Assembly: GCA_937871505.1 (NCBI GenBank)
Contig: CALMPF010000002.1
Location: forward strand, 1-64,000
Source of the DNA: an uncultured Planctomycetia bacterium
Lineage (GTDB): Bacteria > Planctomycetota > Phycisphaerae > Phycisphaerales > SM1A02
Direction: 5' to 3'
Length of the DNA: 64,000 nucleotides
This document shows, one piece after another, positions 26,605 to 35,919 of this stretch. Numbering within the stretch: position 1 is the stretch's first letter; each line of letters opens with the position of its first letter. Both the position numbers and the translations under genes were made by a program. The notes under the pieces are model-generated. The model searched no databases. It was given only the letters and a program-made list of their open reading frames with translations, and was not told the DNA's origin.

Positions 26605-27069
26605 ATGACCCAGCGCATGCCCCTTCAGCCCGCCCTCCAGCGAGCGCTCGACCGCGCGGTCGCTGAGGCGGAGAAGTCCTGGTCGGAGGGCGGCATTCCG
26701 ATCGGTTCGGCGCTCGTGTCGTCGGACGGGATCATCGTCGCGGTCGGACACAACCGACGGGTCCAGGATCACGATCCGACGGCGCACGCCGAGATGGTCT
26801 GCTTCCGCGCAGCCGGTCGTCGGCGCGACTGGTCGGCCCTGACTCTCGTCTCGACGCTCAGCCCTTGTCACATGTGCTCGGGAACGGCGATGCTCTACCG
26901 CCTCCGACAGGTCGTCATCGGCGAGAATCGCTCGTTTCAAGGGGCCGAGGAGTGGATGCAGCAGGCAGGAATCGAGCTGACGTTTGCGGATGACGAACGG
27001 TGCGTCGCGCTGATGCGCCGCCTTCTGGAAGAGCGCCCCGATCTCTGGGCGGAGGACATCGGCGAGTAG
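26605..27069 (+). CDS. Cytosine deaminase, fungal-type (CDA superfamily)
   Basis: A 154-residue zinc deaminase. The zinc site is HAE (about residues 54-56) and PCHMC (about 89-93). Beyond the general motif, many segments look like yeast cytosine deaminase (FCY1): GGIPIGSALV, VGHNRR.Q, TLSPCHMCSGTAMLY, VIGENRSFQG and the C-terminal DDERCVALM..LLEERPDLWAEDIGE, which is unusual outside that group. It probably converts cytosine to uracil in pyrimidine salvage, in keeping with pyrF elsewhere in the window, though guanine or another base cannot be ruled out. ATG 26605 follows a GGAG site. It is 70 bp after the reductase gene. Confidence 0.85.
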   Translation: MTQRMPLQPALQRALDRAVAEAEKSWSEGGIPIGSALVSSDGIIVAVGHNRRVQDHDPTAHAEMVCFRAAGRRRDWSALTLVSTLSPCHMCSGTAMLYRLRQVVIGENRSFQGAEEWMQQAGIELTFADDERCVALMRRLLEERPDLWAEDIGE

Positions 27070-27601
27070 GTCGAGCGGTCCGACGTCGCGGGCGCTCGGC
27101 CGGCGAGACGAGGGCAGGGGGCCTCGACCACCAGCGCACGCGCCGAGGCGATCGCGCGGGTCTTCCAGCCTTCGGGCGGGGCGGTTCGGCGCGAATCGCC
27201 GAGCTCGACTCGGACCTCCGGGCGTCCAGCAGCCTGTGGCGAAAGTCATTCGGGCTGCCAGGCTCATCGCGGGACGATCGCATCGCTCGCTCGGCGTCGG
27301 CCGCACCTGAAAAGAGATCGCCGGAAGGCCACGCGCGCCGTCCGCAGATGCCCCGCGATGCGGGTGCGCTCGGTCGGCACGTTGGCGGCGATGCGCGACG
27401 GCGGCCGAGCGACGGGGTCTGCCGCCCCTCGTCGCCGCCGGCTGCCCGGCTCCGCGGCGCAGCGTGACGTGGCAAGGCGCCGCGACGCGCGGATGGGCCG
27501 GGGTCCGCTGCGCCAGGGCGACGAGGCCGACGCGTGCAGTTGCACGGCTTCGCGGAAGCGGGCGGAGTCCGCGGTCCGGTCGATCCTCCGGGCGCAAAAC
27601 G

Positions 27602-27631
27602 GCGACGCGGCGACCGGAGTCGCCGCGTCGC
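27602..27631. terminator. 13-bp perfect hairpin
   Basis: GCGACGCGGCGAC (27602-27614) pairs with 27619-27631 across a 4-nt loop. No T-tract. It could terminate transcripts from the cytosine deaminase gene 530 bp upstream. Confidence 0.4.
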
Positions 27632-27836
27632 TTCGTCGTATCGGGCTGCACGGCTCGGCTGCGAGGCTCGCGAGCGCTGTCGCGCCGTCGACCGCGGCGG
27701 TCTTGCACGGCGCTTCGGCGTCGGATGCCGCACTCAGCCAGAGGGGGGTGCGACCCCGTCGGGTCTCCCCGCCACGATCGACTGGGTCCCGACGCGCGGA
27801 TGCGCGCCGGGTCGATCGAGCGGCGGAGCGCGGCAC

Positions 27837-27878
27837 TCAGCCGCGCAGGCCCTTCGTACGGTCACTGCGATTGGTCAC
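27837..27878 (-). other. Possible 13-residue leader peptide with a perfect Shine-Dalgarno
   Basis: The minus strand carries AAAGGAGGTGATCC (27893-27880), the complement of the whole 16S 3' end, then after 7 nt from AGGAGG a GTG codon and a short frame, MTNRSDRTKGLRG, closed by TGA at 27837. The stop codon sits in the loop of a 7-bp hairpin (GCGCGGC and complement, 27828-27846). This looks like a leader/attenuator layout, but no gene follows on that strand. It may be chance. Confidence 0.3.
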
Positions 27879-28659
27879 TGGATCACCTCCTTTGCGGCGG
27901 GTCGAGCGGCGCAGTCGGTCCTCGCCGGTCCGCTCTGCCCAGGGTGCTGTCCGGCCGCCGCGGGTGTGACGTCCGCCGCCGAACTCTTCCGCCCCCGGCG
28001 TCCCGAGGGCACGGTGCGCGTCCGCGCCGGAGGAGCGGCGCGGTGCGATCGGGGGATCGGTGAGGGTCTCCCGACAGCGGTGAGTATCGCGGGGTGATCG
28101 GCGGAGAGCAAGCACTGCTTCTTCGAAAGCGCTCAGGAAGCGACGCGGACATCGAGGCCGGGACCCGGAGCCGCCATCGGACCGCTGCGTTCCGGGCGGC
28201 GGAGCGCCGAGGGTGGACGAAGGGAGCCGATCCGCGAGGGCCCGGCACGCAGCCGCGGGCCGCGGCCGGTCGTGCGGCGGCGCCTTGGCGGAGTGCCTCG
28301 CCCGATCGGCGCCGCCCGGCGCGGTGACGGCGAAGTCTGCGGTGCGGGCGCCTTCCCTTGGAGTCGCACCCTGCGGCGCGCGAGCGGGTGCTCCGAGGGC
28401 GCCGCATCCTCGGCAGCGGGGCCTTCCCGCGCGCTTGCGCGAGGGCTGCGCGAAGCGGAGCCTTCGCGTGCGCAGCCGCAGTCGATGACTCGCGATCCTC
28501 TGACCGAACGGGCGGACCCGCGACAACAGGGCTCTGGCACCGTGTGCCGTGCAGAGGTCGCGCCGGAGTCGCGCAGAGAGCGCGCCGGGCCGGCGCGACG
28601 AGCCGTCCGTTCGGCTCGCCGTCTCCCCCTTCCCTGGACACCCCGCAGGAGAGTCTCGC

Positions 28660-30594
28660 ATGTTGTCACGATCCTCCCCGCCCCGCGTCGCCGCGGTGCT
28701 GGCGCTTGTCGCCGCCTTCGCCGGACCGGCCGTCGCCCAGGTCGGCGACTTCCGCGTCCTTCCCTATCAGCAGCATCCGAGCCTCGACGGCGCGCTGCTC
28801 ACCTGGTTCACGATCGACGATCAGCCGGGCACGCTGACGGTGACCGGTCCCGGACTGAAGGACCCGCTGATCTTCATCAGCGCGCCGGTGCTCGAGCCGA
28901 TCCTCGACTACCAGGCTCCCGCCGAGCTGAACGCCGGCGGGCAGTTCCCGTTCCCGCAGACCGCCATCTTCGAGGCTCCCGGTGTGCCGGCGCGGAACTG
29001 GCGTCACCGCATCCAGGTGACTGGCCTGGCGCCGGACACCCTGTACGACTACACGGCGACGCAGGGCGAGACGACCTTCTCGAGCACCTTCCGCACCGCC
29101 CCGCCCGTCGACACGGCGCGTCGCCTGCGCTTCGCCGCGATCGCCGACAGCGAGACCCTCGTGCTCGGGCGCACGCGCTTCCGGGAGTGGTCGGCGACGA
29201 CGCCGCAGGTTGCGGGAAGCACGGGGCGTCCCGCCGGGACCGGCCCCGGACGCACGCAGTACTTCGCGACCGAGACCGAGGGATACCGGCAGAACCTGCT
29301 CCAGATCGGTGCGCGCAATCCGGATCTGCTCATCATGCCGGGAGACCTCGTCGAGGGAACCGCCGTCGAGCAGCAGCGCCGGTGGGACGAGTTCTGGCGC
29401 CACAACGCCGGCGAGTACGACACGCTGCTCACCCGCATTCCGCTGCTCGCCGCCATCGGCAACAACTGCATCTTCAACGGCACCGCTGCGCCCGGCACGA
29501 ACGCCAACGTGCAGTACGCCCGGCAGCAGTGGTCGGCCTACTTCGATTGGCCCGCCAACGGCCATCCGCAGTACAAGGATCTCTTCTACCGCGTCGACCA
29601 CGGTCCGGTCACGATCCTCACGCTGTGCAGCGTCGGCGCAATGGACCGCAATGACGACGTCGCCCCGCCCGTCGGTCAGGACATCAGCGTCGCCTTTCCG
29701 CAGAATCTCGACACCAACCGCGCGTGGCTCACGGCCTATCCCTTCGGGGACATCCCCGACTTCAACGTCGGAACGGCGCAGTGGAACTGGGCCGCGGAGC
29801 AGCTCGCCGCGGCGCGCGAGGCGGGCCAGATCATCCTCGTGCAGTTCCACCACACGCCCTACAGCCGCGGGATCCACGGATCGAGCGTCACCAGCAACCA
29901 GTCGGGCGAGGCGATGCGGATCTACACGCCGCTGCTCGAGCAGTACCGCGTCGCAGCCGTCCTGGCCGGACACAGCGAGATGTCGGAGTACAGCTTCGTC
30001 GATCTCGACGGCGATGGACAGGGCGTCCACTTCTGGGATGTCGGCGCCGCGGGCGACGGCCTTCGCGGCGTCGAGGATGCGCCGGGGTTCGTCAACCCGA
30101 ACATCACCTCGTGGCTGGACAATCCGCTGAACGCGCTGGGCGCGGAGTGGGTCATGAATCCCCACCACGTCTGGTGCGCCGACCAGGACGAGGCCGAGCT
30201 CTGGTCGGGCAACCAGCTCGTCAGCGGCGGCAAGCACTACGGATTCCTCGAGATCGACGTCGATCCGCGCGGAGACGGGACATTCCGCGTCTCGTTCCAG
30301 TACTGGCACAGCTTCCCTCTCAACGCCGGCGACGAGAACTTCACCGTCCTCGGGTGGGAGCTGCGCCCGTACGCGAACACGGTGATCCTCGAGGGCCCGG
30401 CCGACAACCTGGTGCCGGTCGCGGGTGCTTCCTGCCGCGAGCTCGATCTCACCGGCGATGGCACCGTCGACGGCGCCGACCTCGGCGCCCTGCTGGCCCT
30501 CTGGGGCACGACGGCCGCCGACCTGAACGGCGACGGCGGCACCGATGCCGCTGACATCGCGCTGCTGCTCGGCGGCTGGGGGCCGTGCCGCTGA
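28660..30594 (+). CDS. Secreted metallophosphoesterase with C-terminal dockerin-like repeats
   Basis: A 644-residue exported enzyme. After a signal peptide (MLSRSSPPRVAAVLALVAAF), an N-terminal beta-sandwich like the Fn3-type domain of purple acid phosphatases holds NWRHRIQVTGLAPDTLYDYTA. The calcineurin-like domain follows, with IADSE, LLIMPGDLVE, IGNNC (replacing the usual GNH/GNHD), QFHHTP and LAGHSEMSE, which give most of the metal ligands; the Asn-Cys variant is odd. Two dockerin-like repeats close the protein (DLTGDGTVDGADLGALLAL, DLNGDGGTDAADIALLLGG), ending WGPCR. GCAGGAGAG precedes ATG 28660. It probably frees phosphate from organic esters outside the cell. Confidence 0.85.
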   Translation: MLSRSSPPRVAAVLALVAAFAGPAVAQVGDFRVLPYQQHPSLDGALLTWFTIDDQPGTLTVTGPGLKDPLIFISAPVLEPILDYQAPAELNAGGQFPFPQTAIFEAPGVPARNWRHRIQVTGLAPDTLYDYTATQGETTFSSTFRTAPPVDTARRLRFAAIADSETLVLGRTRFREWSATTPQVAGSTGRPAGTGPGRTQYFATETEGYRQNLLQIGARNPDLLIMPGDLVEGTAVEQQRRWDEFWRHNAGEYDTLLTRIPLLAAIGNNCIFNGTAAPGTNANVQYARQQWSAYFDWPANGHPQYKDLFYRVDHGPVTILTLCSVGAMDRNDDVAPPVGQDISVAFPQNLDTNRAWLTAYPFGDIPDFNVGTAQWNWAAEQLAAAREAGQIILVQFHHTPYSRGIHGSSVTSNQSGEAMRIYTPLLEQYRVAAVLAGHSEMSEYSFVDLDGDGQGVHFWDVGAAGDGLRGVEDAPGFVNPNITSWLDNPLNALGAEWVMNPHHVWCADQDEAELWSGNQLVSGGKHYGFLEIDVDPRGDGTFRVSFQYWHSFPLNAGDENFTVLGWELRPYANTVILEGPADNLVPVAGASCRELDLTGDGTVDGADLGALLALWGTTAADLNGDGGTDAADIALLLGGWGPCR

Positions 30595-30653
30595 GCGCGG
30601 GCGCAGGTCTGCGCAGCCGTGCGACCGGCCGCCTTGATCGTGCAGCACGATGC

Positions 30654-30689
30654 GTTCCCGCAGGGTCGGTCATCCGGTCCTGCGGGAAC
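30654..30689 (+). terminator. Hairpin terminator after the phosphoesterase gene
   Basis: GTTCCCGCAGG (30654-30664) pairs perfectly with 30679-30689 around a 14-nt loop, 60 bp after the stop codon. There is no T-tract. Confidence 0.5.
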
Positions 30690-31474
30690 CGTCGTTGATG
30701 ACAGCGCGATCTCTCCGTCTGCGGGTCCCGCGCGCGATCTCTGCGCGCGACGCGCCCGGGCGGCCGGCAGAAGCTCCGGTCGGCCTCCGGCTTCCCTCCG
30801 CTCCCGCCTGCGGGCCTCCGCGTCCTTCCGGTCACGCTCGAGAGCGTGCGTCGGGCTCCGGGATGCTCTCCGAGGAGACCGTGCGACGACCCAGGAGCGA
30901 CCCTCACATCATCGGGCTGGGAGCGGCTTCGCTGCCGCCGAGTTGCGACGCCGGCGAGAACCGCGCCCCTGCGCGTCCGAAGCCCAGGTATCTCTCGCCA
31001 GCGGCGGTTGGGAAGCGCGCGAGCACGAATCGCGCCAGGCGTCCGGAGGCGCTTCCCCGACAGCGAACCACTGACCGTTCAGTTGCCCGGGGTCGCCTGC
31101 CACCAGCTCTGCGGAGAGCAACCCCGCAGCAGTAGAATGCCCTGTGTCTCGGTGCGCTGGGCCGAAGTTTGCGCGATGCGAGCAGTCAGGTCGCCCGGAA
31201 TCGAGCCTAGCTGAGCACGGCGCAGCGTGAGGCGAGGGCACCGCGCACCCCAAGGCGATCCGGGCCAGCGTCGAGTCACGTTCCGAGTCGGGCTTCGAGC
31301 GGCCGCTCCGTCCGAGGAAGAGTGAGAGTGGACCGCTTCGAGCCACCTTGGATCCGCGCCGAGGGCGACGGTCGCATTGCGAGGCCGCTCGCGCGAGGAA
31401 GTGCATCGGGTTGGGAAGGAGCACGGGCCGTTCCGGCTCCTCACGGCGCCGTCCTCCTGAGAGGAGCACCCACG
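30690..31474. other. Gene-free stretch before the ECF sigma factor gene
   Basis: No convincing gene in 785 bp. A direct repeat GCGCGATCTCT occurs twice near 30704-30750. No clear promoter for the sigma gene is recognisable, which would fit autoregulation by a non-housekeeping sigma factor. Confidence 0.4.
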
Positions 31475-32074
31475 ATGAGCCGACCTACCCCGCCTCTGCG
31501 GGACCCTGAGATGCCTGACGCCTCCCTGCGCGCCGCTCGCTCGCCCGGCTGGAGTCCCACGCCTGACGAGTACGCAGCGCTCCGTCGCATCGCGTCGGCC
31601 AAGATCCGGCACGAGAGGCCCGGACACACGCTCGATCCGACCGCACTCGTCCACGAGGCACTCCTGCGAATGAGCTTCTCACCCGGAGGAGCGAGCGGAG
31701 ACCAGCTCTCGTCCGTGATCCGCGCGATGCGCAACATCCTCGTCGACTACGCCAGACGGCGCCGGAGCGAGAAGCGCGGTGGCAGCCGAACGCGCATCGA
31801 GCTCGACGATCGCGTCGAGCTCTCCGGCCGGTCGACCGTCGACGCAGAGGTCCTGCTCGAAGCGATCGAGGAACTCGAGAAGGTGCATCCGCGACAGGCG
31901 TCAGTGGTGCAGTTCCGATTCTTCGCGGATCTGCGAACCGAGGAGATCGCTGAGAGGCTCGGAGTCGCGCCGCGCACGGTCAAGAGCGACTGGGCGTTCG
32001 CACAGGCCTGGCTGCGGAGGGCGCTCTCCGCGGACGCTCCGGCGTCCTCGCAGGCCTCGGAAGGTGCGCCGTGA
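31475..32074 (+). CDS. ECF-family RNA polymerase sigma factor
   Basis: A 199-residue sigma-70 family protein of the ECF type common in planctomycetes. Region 2 is GHTLDPTALVHEALLRM and RAMRNILVDYARRRRSEKRGG (about 48-100), which bind -10 DNA; region 4 is HPRQASVVQFRFFADLRTEEIAERLGVAPRTVKSDW (about 145-180), the -35-binding helix-turn-helix. A good GAGAGGAG site stands before ATG 31475; the upstream open frame is not needed. It overlaps the Ser/Thr kinase gene by GTGA, a pairing known in this phylum in which the kinase is thought to control the sigma factor by phosphorylation. Target genes may include the secreted proteins downstream. Confidence 0.88.
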   Translation: MSRPTPPLRDPEMPDASLRAARSPGWSPTPDEYAALRRIASAKIRHERPGHTLDPTALVHEALLRMSFSPGGASGDQLSSVIRAMRNILVDYARRRRSEKRGGSRTRIELDDRVELSGRSTVDAEVLLEAIEELEKVHPRQASVVQFRFFADLRTEEIAERLGVAPRTVKSDWAFAQAWLRRALSADAPASSQASEGAP

Positions 32075-34518
32075 CCAACCCGGATCCGGAGGAGGTCCTC
32101 GAGCTCTTTCTCCTCGCGAGACTGCTTGCCGAGGACGAGCGGTCGGCGCTCCTCGCCCAGCGATGCGACGATCGGCCCGGACTTCGAGCCGAGGTCGAGT
32201 CGCTCCTCGCTCACGCGGCGGTCGATTCCTCCACCGGGGACGGGATCGCCCGGGCCGCAAGGAGCCGCGCGCCGGGGCCGGAGGCGGACTCGAAGCGCCC
32301 GGAGCGGCTCGGTCAGTACCGGATCGTCTCCCGCCTCGGAGCGGGCGGCTTCGGCGAGGTGTTCGTGGCCGAGCAGGAGTCGCCGGTCGCGCGACGGGTG
32401 GCGCTGAAGGTATTGACGCGAAGGAGTCTCGACGGGTCCTTCGAGGCTCGCTTCGCGGGGGAAAGGCAGGCCGTCGCGATGATGGATCACCCGGCAATCG
32501 CGCGGCTCTACGACGCGGGGCAGCATCATGACGGCCGCCTCTGGTTCTCGATGGAGCTCGTCGAGGGGCTCCCGCTCACGACCTTCGCGCGTGAGCACCG
32601 GCTCGCCCTCGAAGATCGCTTGCGGCTCTTCCGCGATGTCGTTCGCGGCGTCGAGCACGCCCATTCCCGGGGGATCATCCATCGTGACCTGAAGCCGGAG
32701 AACGTCCTCGCGACGATCGTCGACGGCGTTCCGGTTGCGAAGCTCATCGACTTCGGGATCGCGAAGGCGGTCGAGCTTGGAGGGTCCGATCCTCGCCCGA
32801 CGGCCGGGCCGGCGCGCCCGAGCCTCGGAACGCTCCGATACATGAGTCCTGAGCAGGCGATGGGCCGCGCAGACGTGGACGTGCGAAGCGACGTCTACTC
32901 GCTCGGCGTCCTCCTGGAGGATCTTGTGCAGGACAGTGCGGACGTTCACGAGCGACCACGAGGGCTTGCCAAGGGAGTTCGCTGGATCGTCGAGCGAGCC
33001 ACGGCGAGCGATCCGGCCGGCCGATACCAGACCGCCCACGGACTCGCTCTCGATCTCGACCGGCTCCTCACCCGCCGTCCAATCGCAGCCGGACCGTCGA
33101 CGCTCGGCTATCGAGCGACGCTCTTCGCGGCGCGCCATCGCCTGCTCGCCGTTGCCGTGGGAGGAGTCGCGATCTCCCTCGTCGCCGGCACGGTGATCTC
33201 CCTCCTCTCTGCGCAGCGCGCGAATGCGGAACGAGCCAGGCTTCAGCGGACCCTGGAGTTCGTCCAAGGTGTCCTTGAGGCGGTCCCGCAGATCGAGGGT
33301 GCCGGACTGCCGACGACGGCTGAACTGACAGCCGCCGCTCGTGCGCTCGAGCTTCCGCCCGCAGTGGTCGGCGGACTCCTCCTGATTCACGCGGAGACGC
33401 GTCGCATCGATGTGGACCAGCGCGGCGGCCTCGAGGCGCTCAGCAGGTCGCGCGCGACGTTCAGGGAGGGAGATTCGACCGTCGGAGAGCTCCGCGCGAC
33501 GTCTCAGGCGATCTCGAGCTTCGTGGACTCCGGCGATCTCGCGCGCGCGGCGGATGCGGCGGAGGAACTCGTCGACCTCGCGGGCTCCATCTCCGGCGAG
33601 GCCTCATGGCTCGTCGCCTGGGCGCGCGCCCGGGCAGCCATGATTCACATCGACCGGGCACGAGAGTCTCGCCAGGACGAGGACCTGGTGGCGCACGCGC
33701 GGAAGGCGGGGCTCGACGCGATCGATGCCTTTGACCGGGCGTTCGGAGACGACGCGCCGGCGTACGTCAGGGCTCGCTGCCGACTCGTCGCGTCGCTCGC
33801 GAGCGTCACCTCCGCGCGGACGGATCGGGCGATGCTCCGCGAGACTCACTCCCTCGCCGCCGCTGTCCTGCCGGAGAACGATGCGAGTCGCCTCGCGGTC
33901 GCGGTCGCGCGGGACCGGCACGATCCACCTCCTGACATCAGCGACCGGATCGCGCTGAGGGCGGAGATCGCACGGCTTGCGCGCTCCTGCAACGGCCCGT
34001 CGATCGAAGCCATGGCCGCGGAACTCAAGCTGGGCGGAACGCTCGCAGAGGCCGGGCGCGTCGCGGAGGCCGAGGAGTCGTTCCGCCGCTACGCCGAGCT
34101 GCGGAGCCTGAGTGGCGGGAAGGTCTCCGCGCGCCTGGCGGGCGCGCTGCTCCTGGCCTTGGGCCCGCTCCGCGCCACGCCGATCGGGTGGACTCCGGCG
34201 ATCGTCACCTTCATCGCGACGGATGCGTGCACGGCCTGGTCGGCGCAGGAGACGGCGCGGCCGGAGTATCGCGGCGAGGCGCTCGTCGCGATCGGTGAGT
34301 TCGTGATCGCAAGGGGCGAGCGCTGCGGCGCGGCTCCGATCCTGCTCGCTGCCGCGAGGGATCTGGACGCCAAGGTGGGAGGGTCTCGGATCGACCGGAA
34401 GCTCCTCTCCGAGCGCGTGGCGCGACTCGAGGCTGAGCTCACGGATCCCGATGAGCTGGCGTGCATCCGACCGGCGCTCGAGACGCTCGCGCGCGCGCTG
34501 CGCCCGCGCTCACCCTGA
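32071..34518 (+). CDS. Membrane serine/threonine protein kinase
   Basis: An 815-residue Hanks-type kinase. An N-terminal helical segment (1-60) typical of planctomycete kinases precedes the kinase domain (82-340): GAGGFGEV loop at 90-97, ALKVL with Lys113, HRDLKPENVL with Asp206, DFGIAK at 227-232 and MSPEQAMG. One membrane helix follows (RLLAVAVGGVAISLVAGTVI, about 352-374). The rest (380-815) is an extracellular helical-repeat region with TPR-like Ala/Leu/Arg spacing. It starts with GTG 32071 overlapping the sigma factor stop codon, so the two are translationally coupled and probably form a signalling pair. Confidence 0.92.
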   Translation: MTNPDPEEVLELFLLARLLAEDERSALLAQRCDDRPGLRAEVESLLAHAAVDSSTGDGIARAARSRAPGPEADSKRPERLGQYRIVSRLGAGGFGEVFVAEQESPVARRVALKVLTRRSLDGSFEARFAGERQAVAMMDHPAIARLYDAGQHHDGRLWFSMELVEGLPLTTFAREHRLALEDRLRLFRDVVRGVEHAHSRGIIHRDLKPENVLATIVDGVPVAKLIDFGIAKAVELGGSDPRPTAGPARPSLGTLRYMSPEQAMGRADVDVRSDVYSLGVLLEDLVQDSADVHERPRGLAKGVRWIVERATASDPAGRYQTAHGLALDLDRLLTRRPIAAGPSTLGYRATLFAARHRLLAVAVGGVAISLVAGTVISLLSAQRANAERARLQRTLEFVQGVLEAVPQIEGAGLPTTAELTAAARALELPPAVVGGLLLIHAETRRIDVDQRGGLEALSRSRATFREGDSTVGELRATSQAISSFVDSGDLARAADAAEELVDLAGSISGEASWLVAWARARAAMIHIDRARESRQDEDLVAHARKAGLDAIDAFDRAFGDDAPAYVRARCRLVASLASVTSARTDRAMLRETHSLAAAVLPENDASRLAVAVARDRHDPPPDISDRIALRAEIARLARSCNGPSIEAMAAELKLGGTLAEAGRVAEAEESFRRYAELRSLSGGKVSARLAGALLLALGPLRATPIGWTPAIVTFIATDACTAWSAQETARPEYRGEALVAIGEFVIARGERCGAAPILLAAARDLDAKVGGSRIDRKLLSERVARLEAELTDPDELACIRPALETLARALRPRSP

Positions 34519-34659
34519 CTCCCGGCGTCCCGTGCACGCCCACGGTTCCGATCGCTTCGGTCGCCCGCTGCCGAGCCACGGAATGCCGCGGCAGTCGGCC
34601 GGGGAGTCATTGCCTCCTTTCACCTCTGTTTGCGCCGTTACGCGATGGAGACTCCCCTG

Positions 34660-35919
34660 ATGCCAAGCCCAGCCGAGGTCGTTCGACGCATGACCACGAT
34701 CGCCGCAGTGGTCCTCTCCCCGCCCCTCTTGATCGCGAGATGCTGTTCCGCCGACGTCCTCCCGTGCAAGGTCTGCACGGCCGACCTCAGCGGAGACGGC
34801 ACCGTCGGCGGCGCCGATCTCGGCCTCGTGCTCGGATCGTGGGGGCAATCGGCGCCCCAGTACGACCTGACGGGCGACGGAGTGATTGACGGGAGCGACC
34901 TTGGGCTCATGCTTGCCGCTTGGGGGAAGTGCCCCGCGGGTCACCCCTGCTCCGATTCGGCGAACCCCTGCGACATCCCCGATGCCGGCCCGGGCTGCAA
35001 GGACGCGACGTGCTGCGCGTACATCTGCTCGCTCGACCCCCACTGCTGCGAGGTCCAGTGGGATCGGGGCTGCGTCGATCTCTCGCAGTCCGTGGGAGGC
35101 CCCTGCGATCCGCTCGGGATGGTCGTCGGCGCTGTCACTCCCTCGATTCTCTTCGCCGGTGACCTCGCGACGATCGCCGGCGAGAATCTCCCCGACGATC
35201 CGGATGGCGTCTCGATCTCGGGAGTCGCCGCCGACGGTGCGACTGTCGGGTTCCGCGCGATCGCCGCCAGTCCGACCGAGATCGTCGCCAGGCTCGCCGG
35301 GGTGCCAATGCAGTTCGACCTGGTGAGGGTCCACATCACTCCCGGAGATGGTGCGGTCGTCCTTCCGAGCTTCATTCCGGAAGGAGTCACCATCACGCCG
35401 CCGGGTGCTTGGCGCTGGAGCGGAGGCGGGGTCGCGGGCCAAGGCGAGTTCTCGCAGAGCTGCTCGAGCGTCTTCGCGTCCGATGACCCGAGTCAGCTCG
35501 ACCTGTTCGGTGCGTCCGTACCGACAAAGTCGGGTCTGGGGCTCGCCGTGGTGATTCCGGCGATCACCGCAAGTGCGGCGGGGGTCGTGGGCCCGGGGCC
35601 GCTCGTTCGGACGGTGACGACGCAGGCCACGGTCGACCAGACGTTCGTCGTCGGCAAGCTCCTCTTCGCGTGGCGAGCGGATGTCGCCTTCTCGTTCGAG
35701 ATCCTGCTCGAAGCGGAGGATCCCGAGCCAGCGGCCACGCTCGCGGCAGCGCTCGGCGCGCTGCTGACGGAACTGCTCTACGCGGAGACCGGATTCCCGG
35801 CGTCGACGTTCACGGTCGACGTCCTCCTGTCGGGGGACGCGGTGCTCACGCTGATTCCGGGAGGATCCGGGTTCTCGACCGGGTCGTACTGGTGGGTGCG
35901 GCTCCAGTCACCGGGATAG
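34660..35919 (+). CDS. Secreted protein: N-terminal dockerin-like repeats, Cys-rich motif, IPT-like domain
   Basis: A 419-residue exported protein. Signal segment (VVRRMTTIAAVVLSPPLLIA) is followed at once by two dockerin-like repeats (DLSGDGTVGGADLGLVLGS, DLTGDGVIDGSDLGLMLAA), each ending in W-G. A Cys-rich motif follows: CKDATCCAYICSLDPHCC, then WDRGCVDL. Then an IPT/TIG-like domain (GAVTPSILFAGDLATIAGEN..) and a C-terminal beta-rich half (TLAAALGALLTELLYAETGF, LSGDAVLTLIPGG). Same architecture as the gene at 36916. N-terminal placement of the repeats is unusual; they are normally terminal anchors. ATG 34660 is favoured by GGAG about 9 nt upstream. Function unknown; extracellular. Confidence 0.75.
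   Translation: MPSPAEVVRRMTTIAAVVLSPPLLIARCCSADVLPCKVCTADLSGDGTVGGADLGLVLGSWGQSAPQYDLTGDGVIDGSDLGLMLAAWGKCPAGHPCSDSANPCDIPDAGPGCKDATCCAYICSLDPHCCEVQWDRGCVDLSQSVGGPCDPLGMVVGAVTPSILFAGDLATIAGENLPDDPDGVSISGVAADGATVGFRAIAASPTEIVARLAGVPMQFDLVRVHITPGDGAVVLPSFIPEGVTITPPGAWRWSGGGVAGQGEFSQSCSSVFASDDPSQLDLFGASVPTKSGLGLAVVIPAITASAAGVVGPGPLVRTVTTQATVDQTFVVGKLLFAWRADVAFSFEILLEAEDPEPAATLAAALGALLTELLYAETGFPASTFTVDVLLSGDAVLTLIPGGSGFSTGSYWWVRLQSPG

Larger units (their letters stand above)
27070..28659. other. 1.6-kb gene-poor region
   Basis: No convincing protein gene on either strand; the overlapping long open frames are Arg/Ala/Pro-rich and unlike real proteins. Visible structure: a 13-bp perfect hairpin at 27602-27631, a full-length Shine-Dalgarno sequence on the minus strand at 27880-27893 with a 13-codon frame after it, and a GC-rich stretch with AAGCACTGCTTCTTCGAAAGC near 28107. 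It may be a decayed gene region or hold a structured RNA. Confidence 0.45.

Noticed and set aside
27264-27836. 190-codon minus-strand frame directly after the mini-ORF
   Set aside because: Composition is Arg/Ala/Ser/Pro-rich and protein-like motifs are missing; it has no ribosome site of its own and overlaps other frames. I prefer to describe the mini-ORF alone.
27878-27893. 16S rRNA gene end (CTGGATCACCTCCTTT)
   Set aside because: Only the final 16 bases match; upstream sequence lacks helix 45 and any other 16S segment, so it is not an rRNA gene or an obvious fragment.
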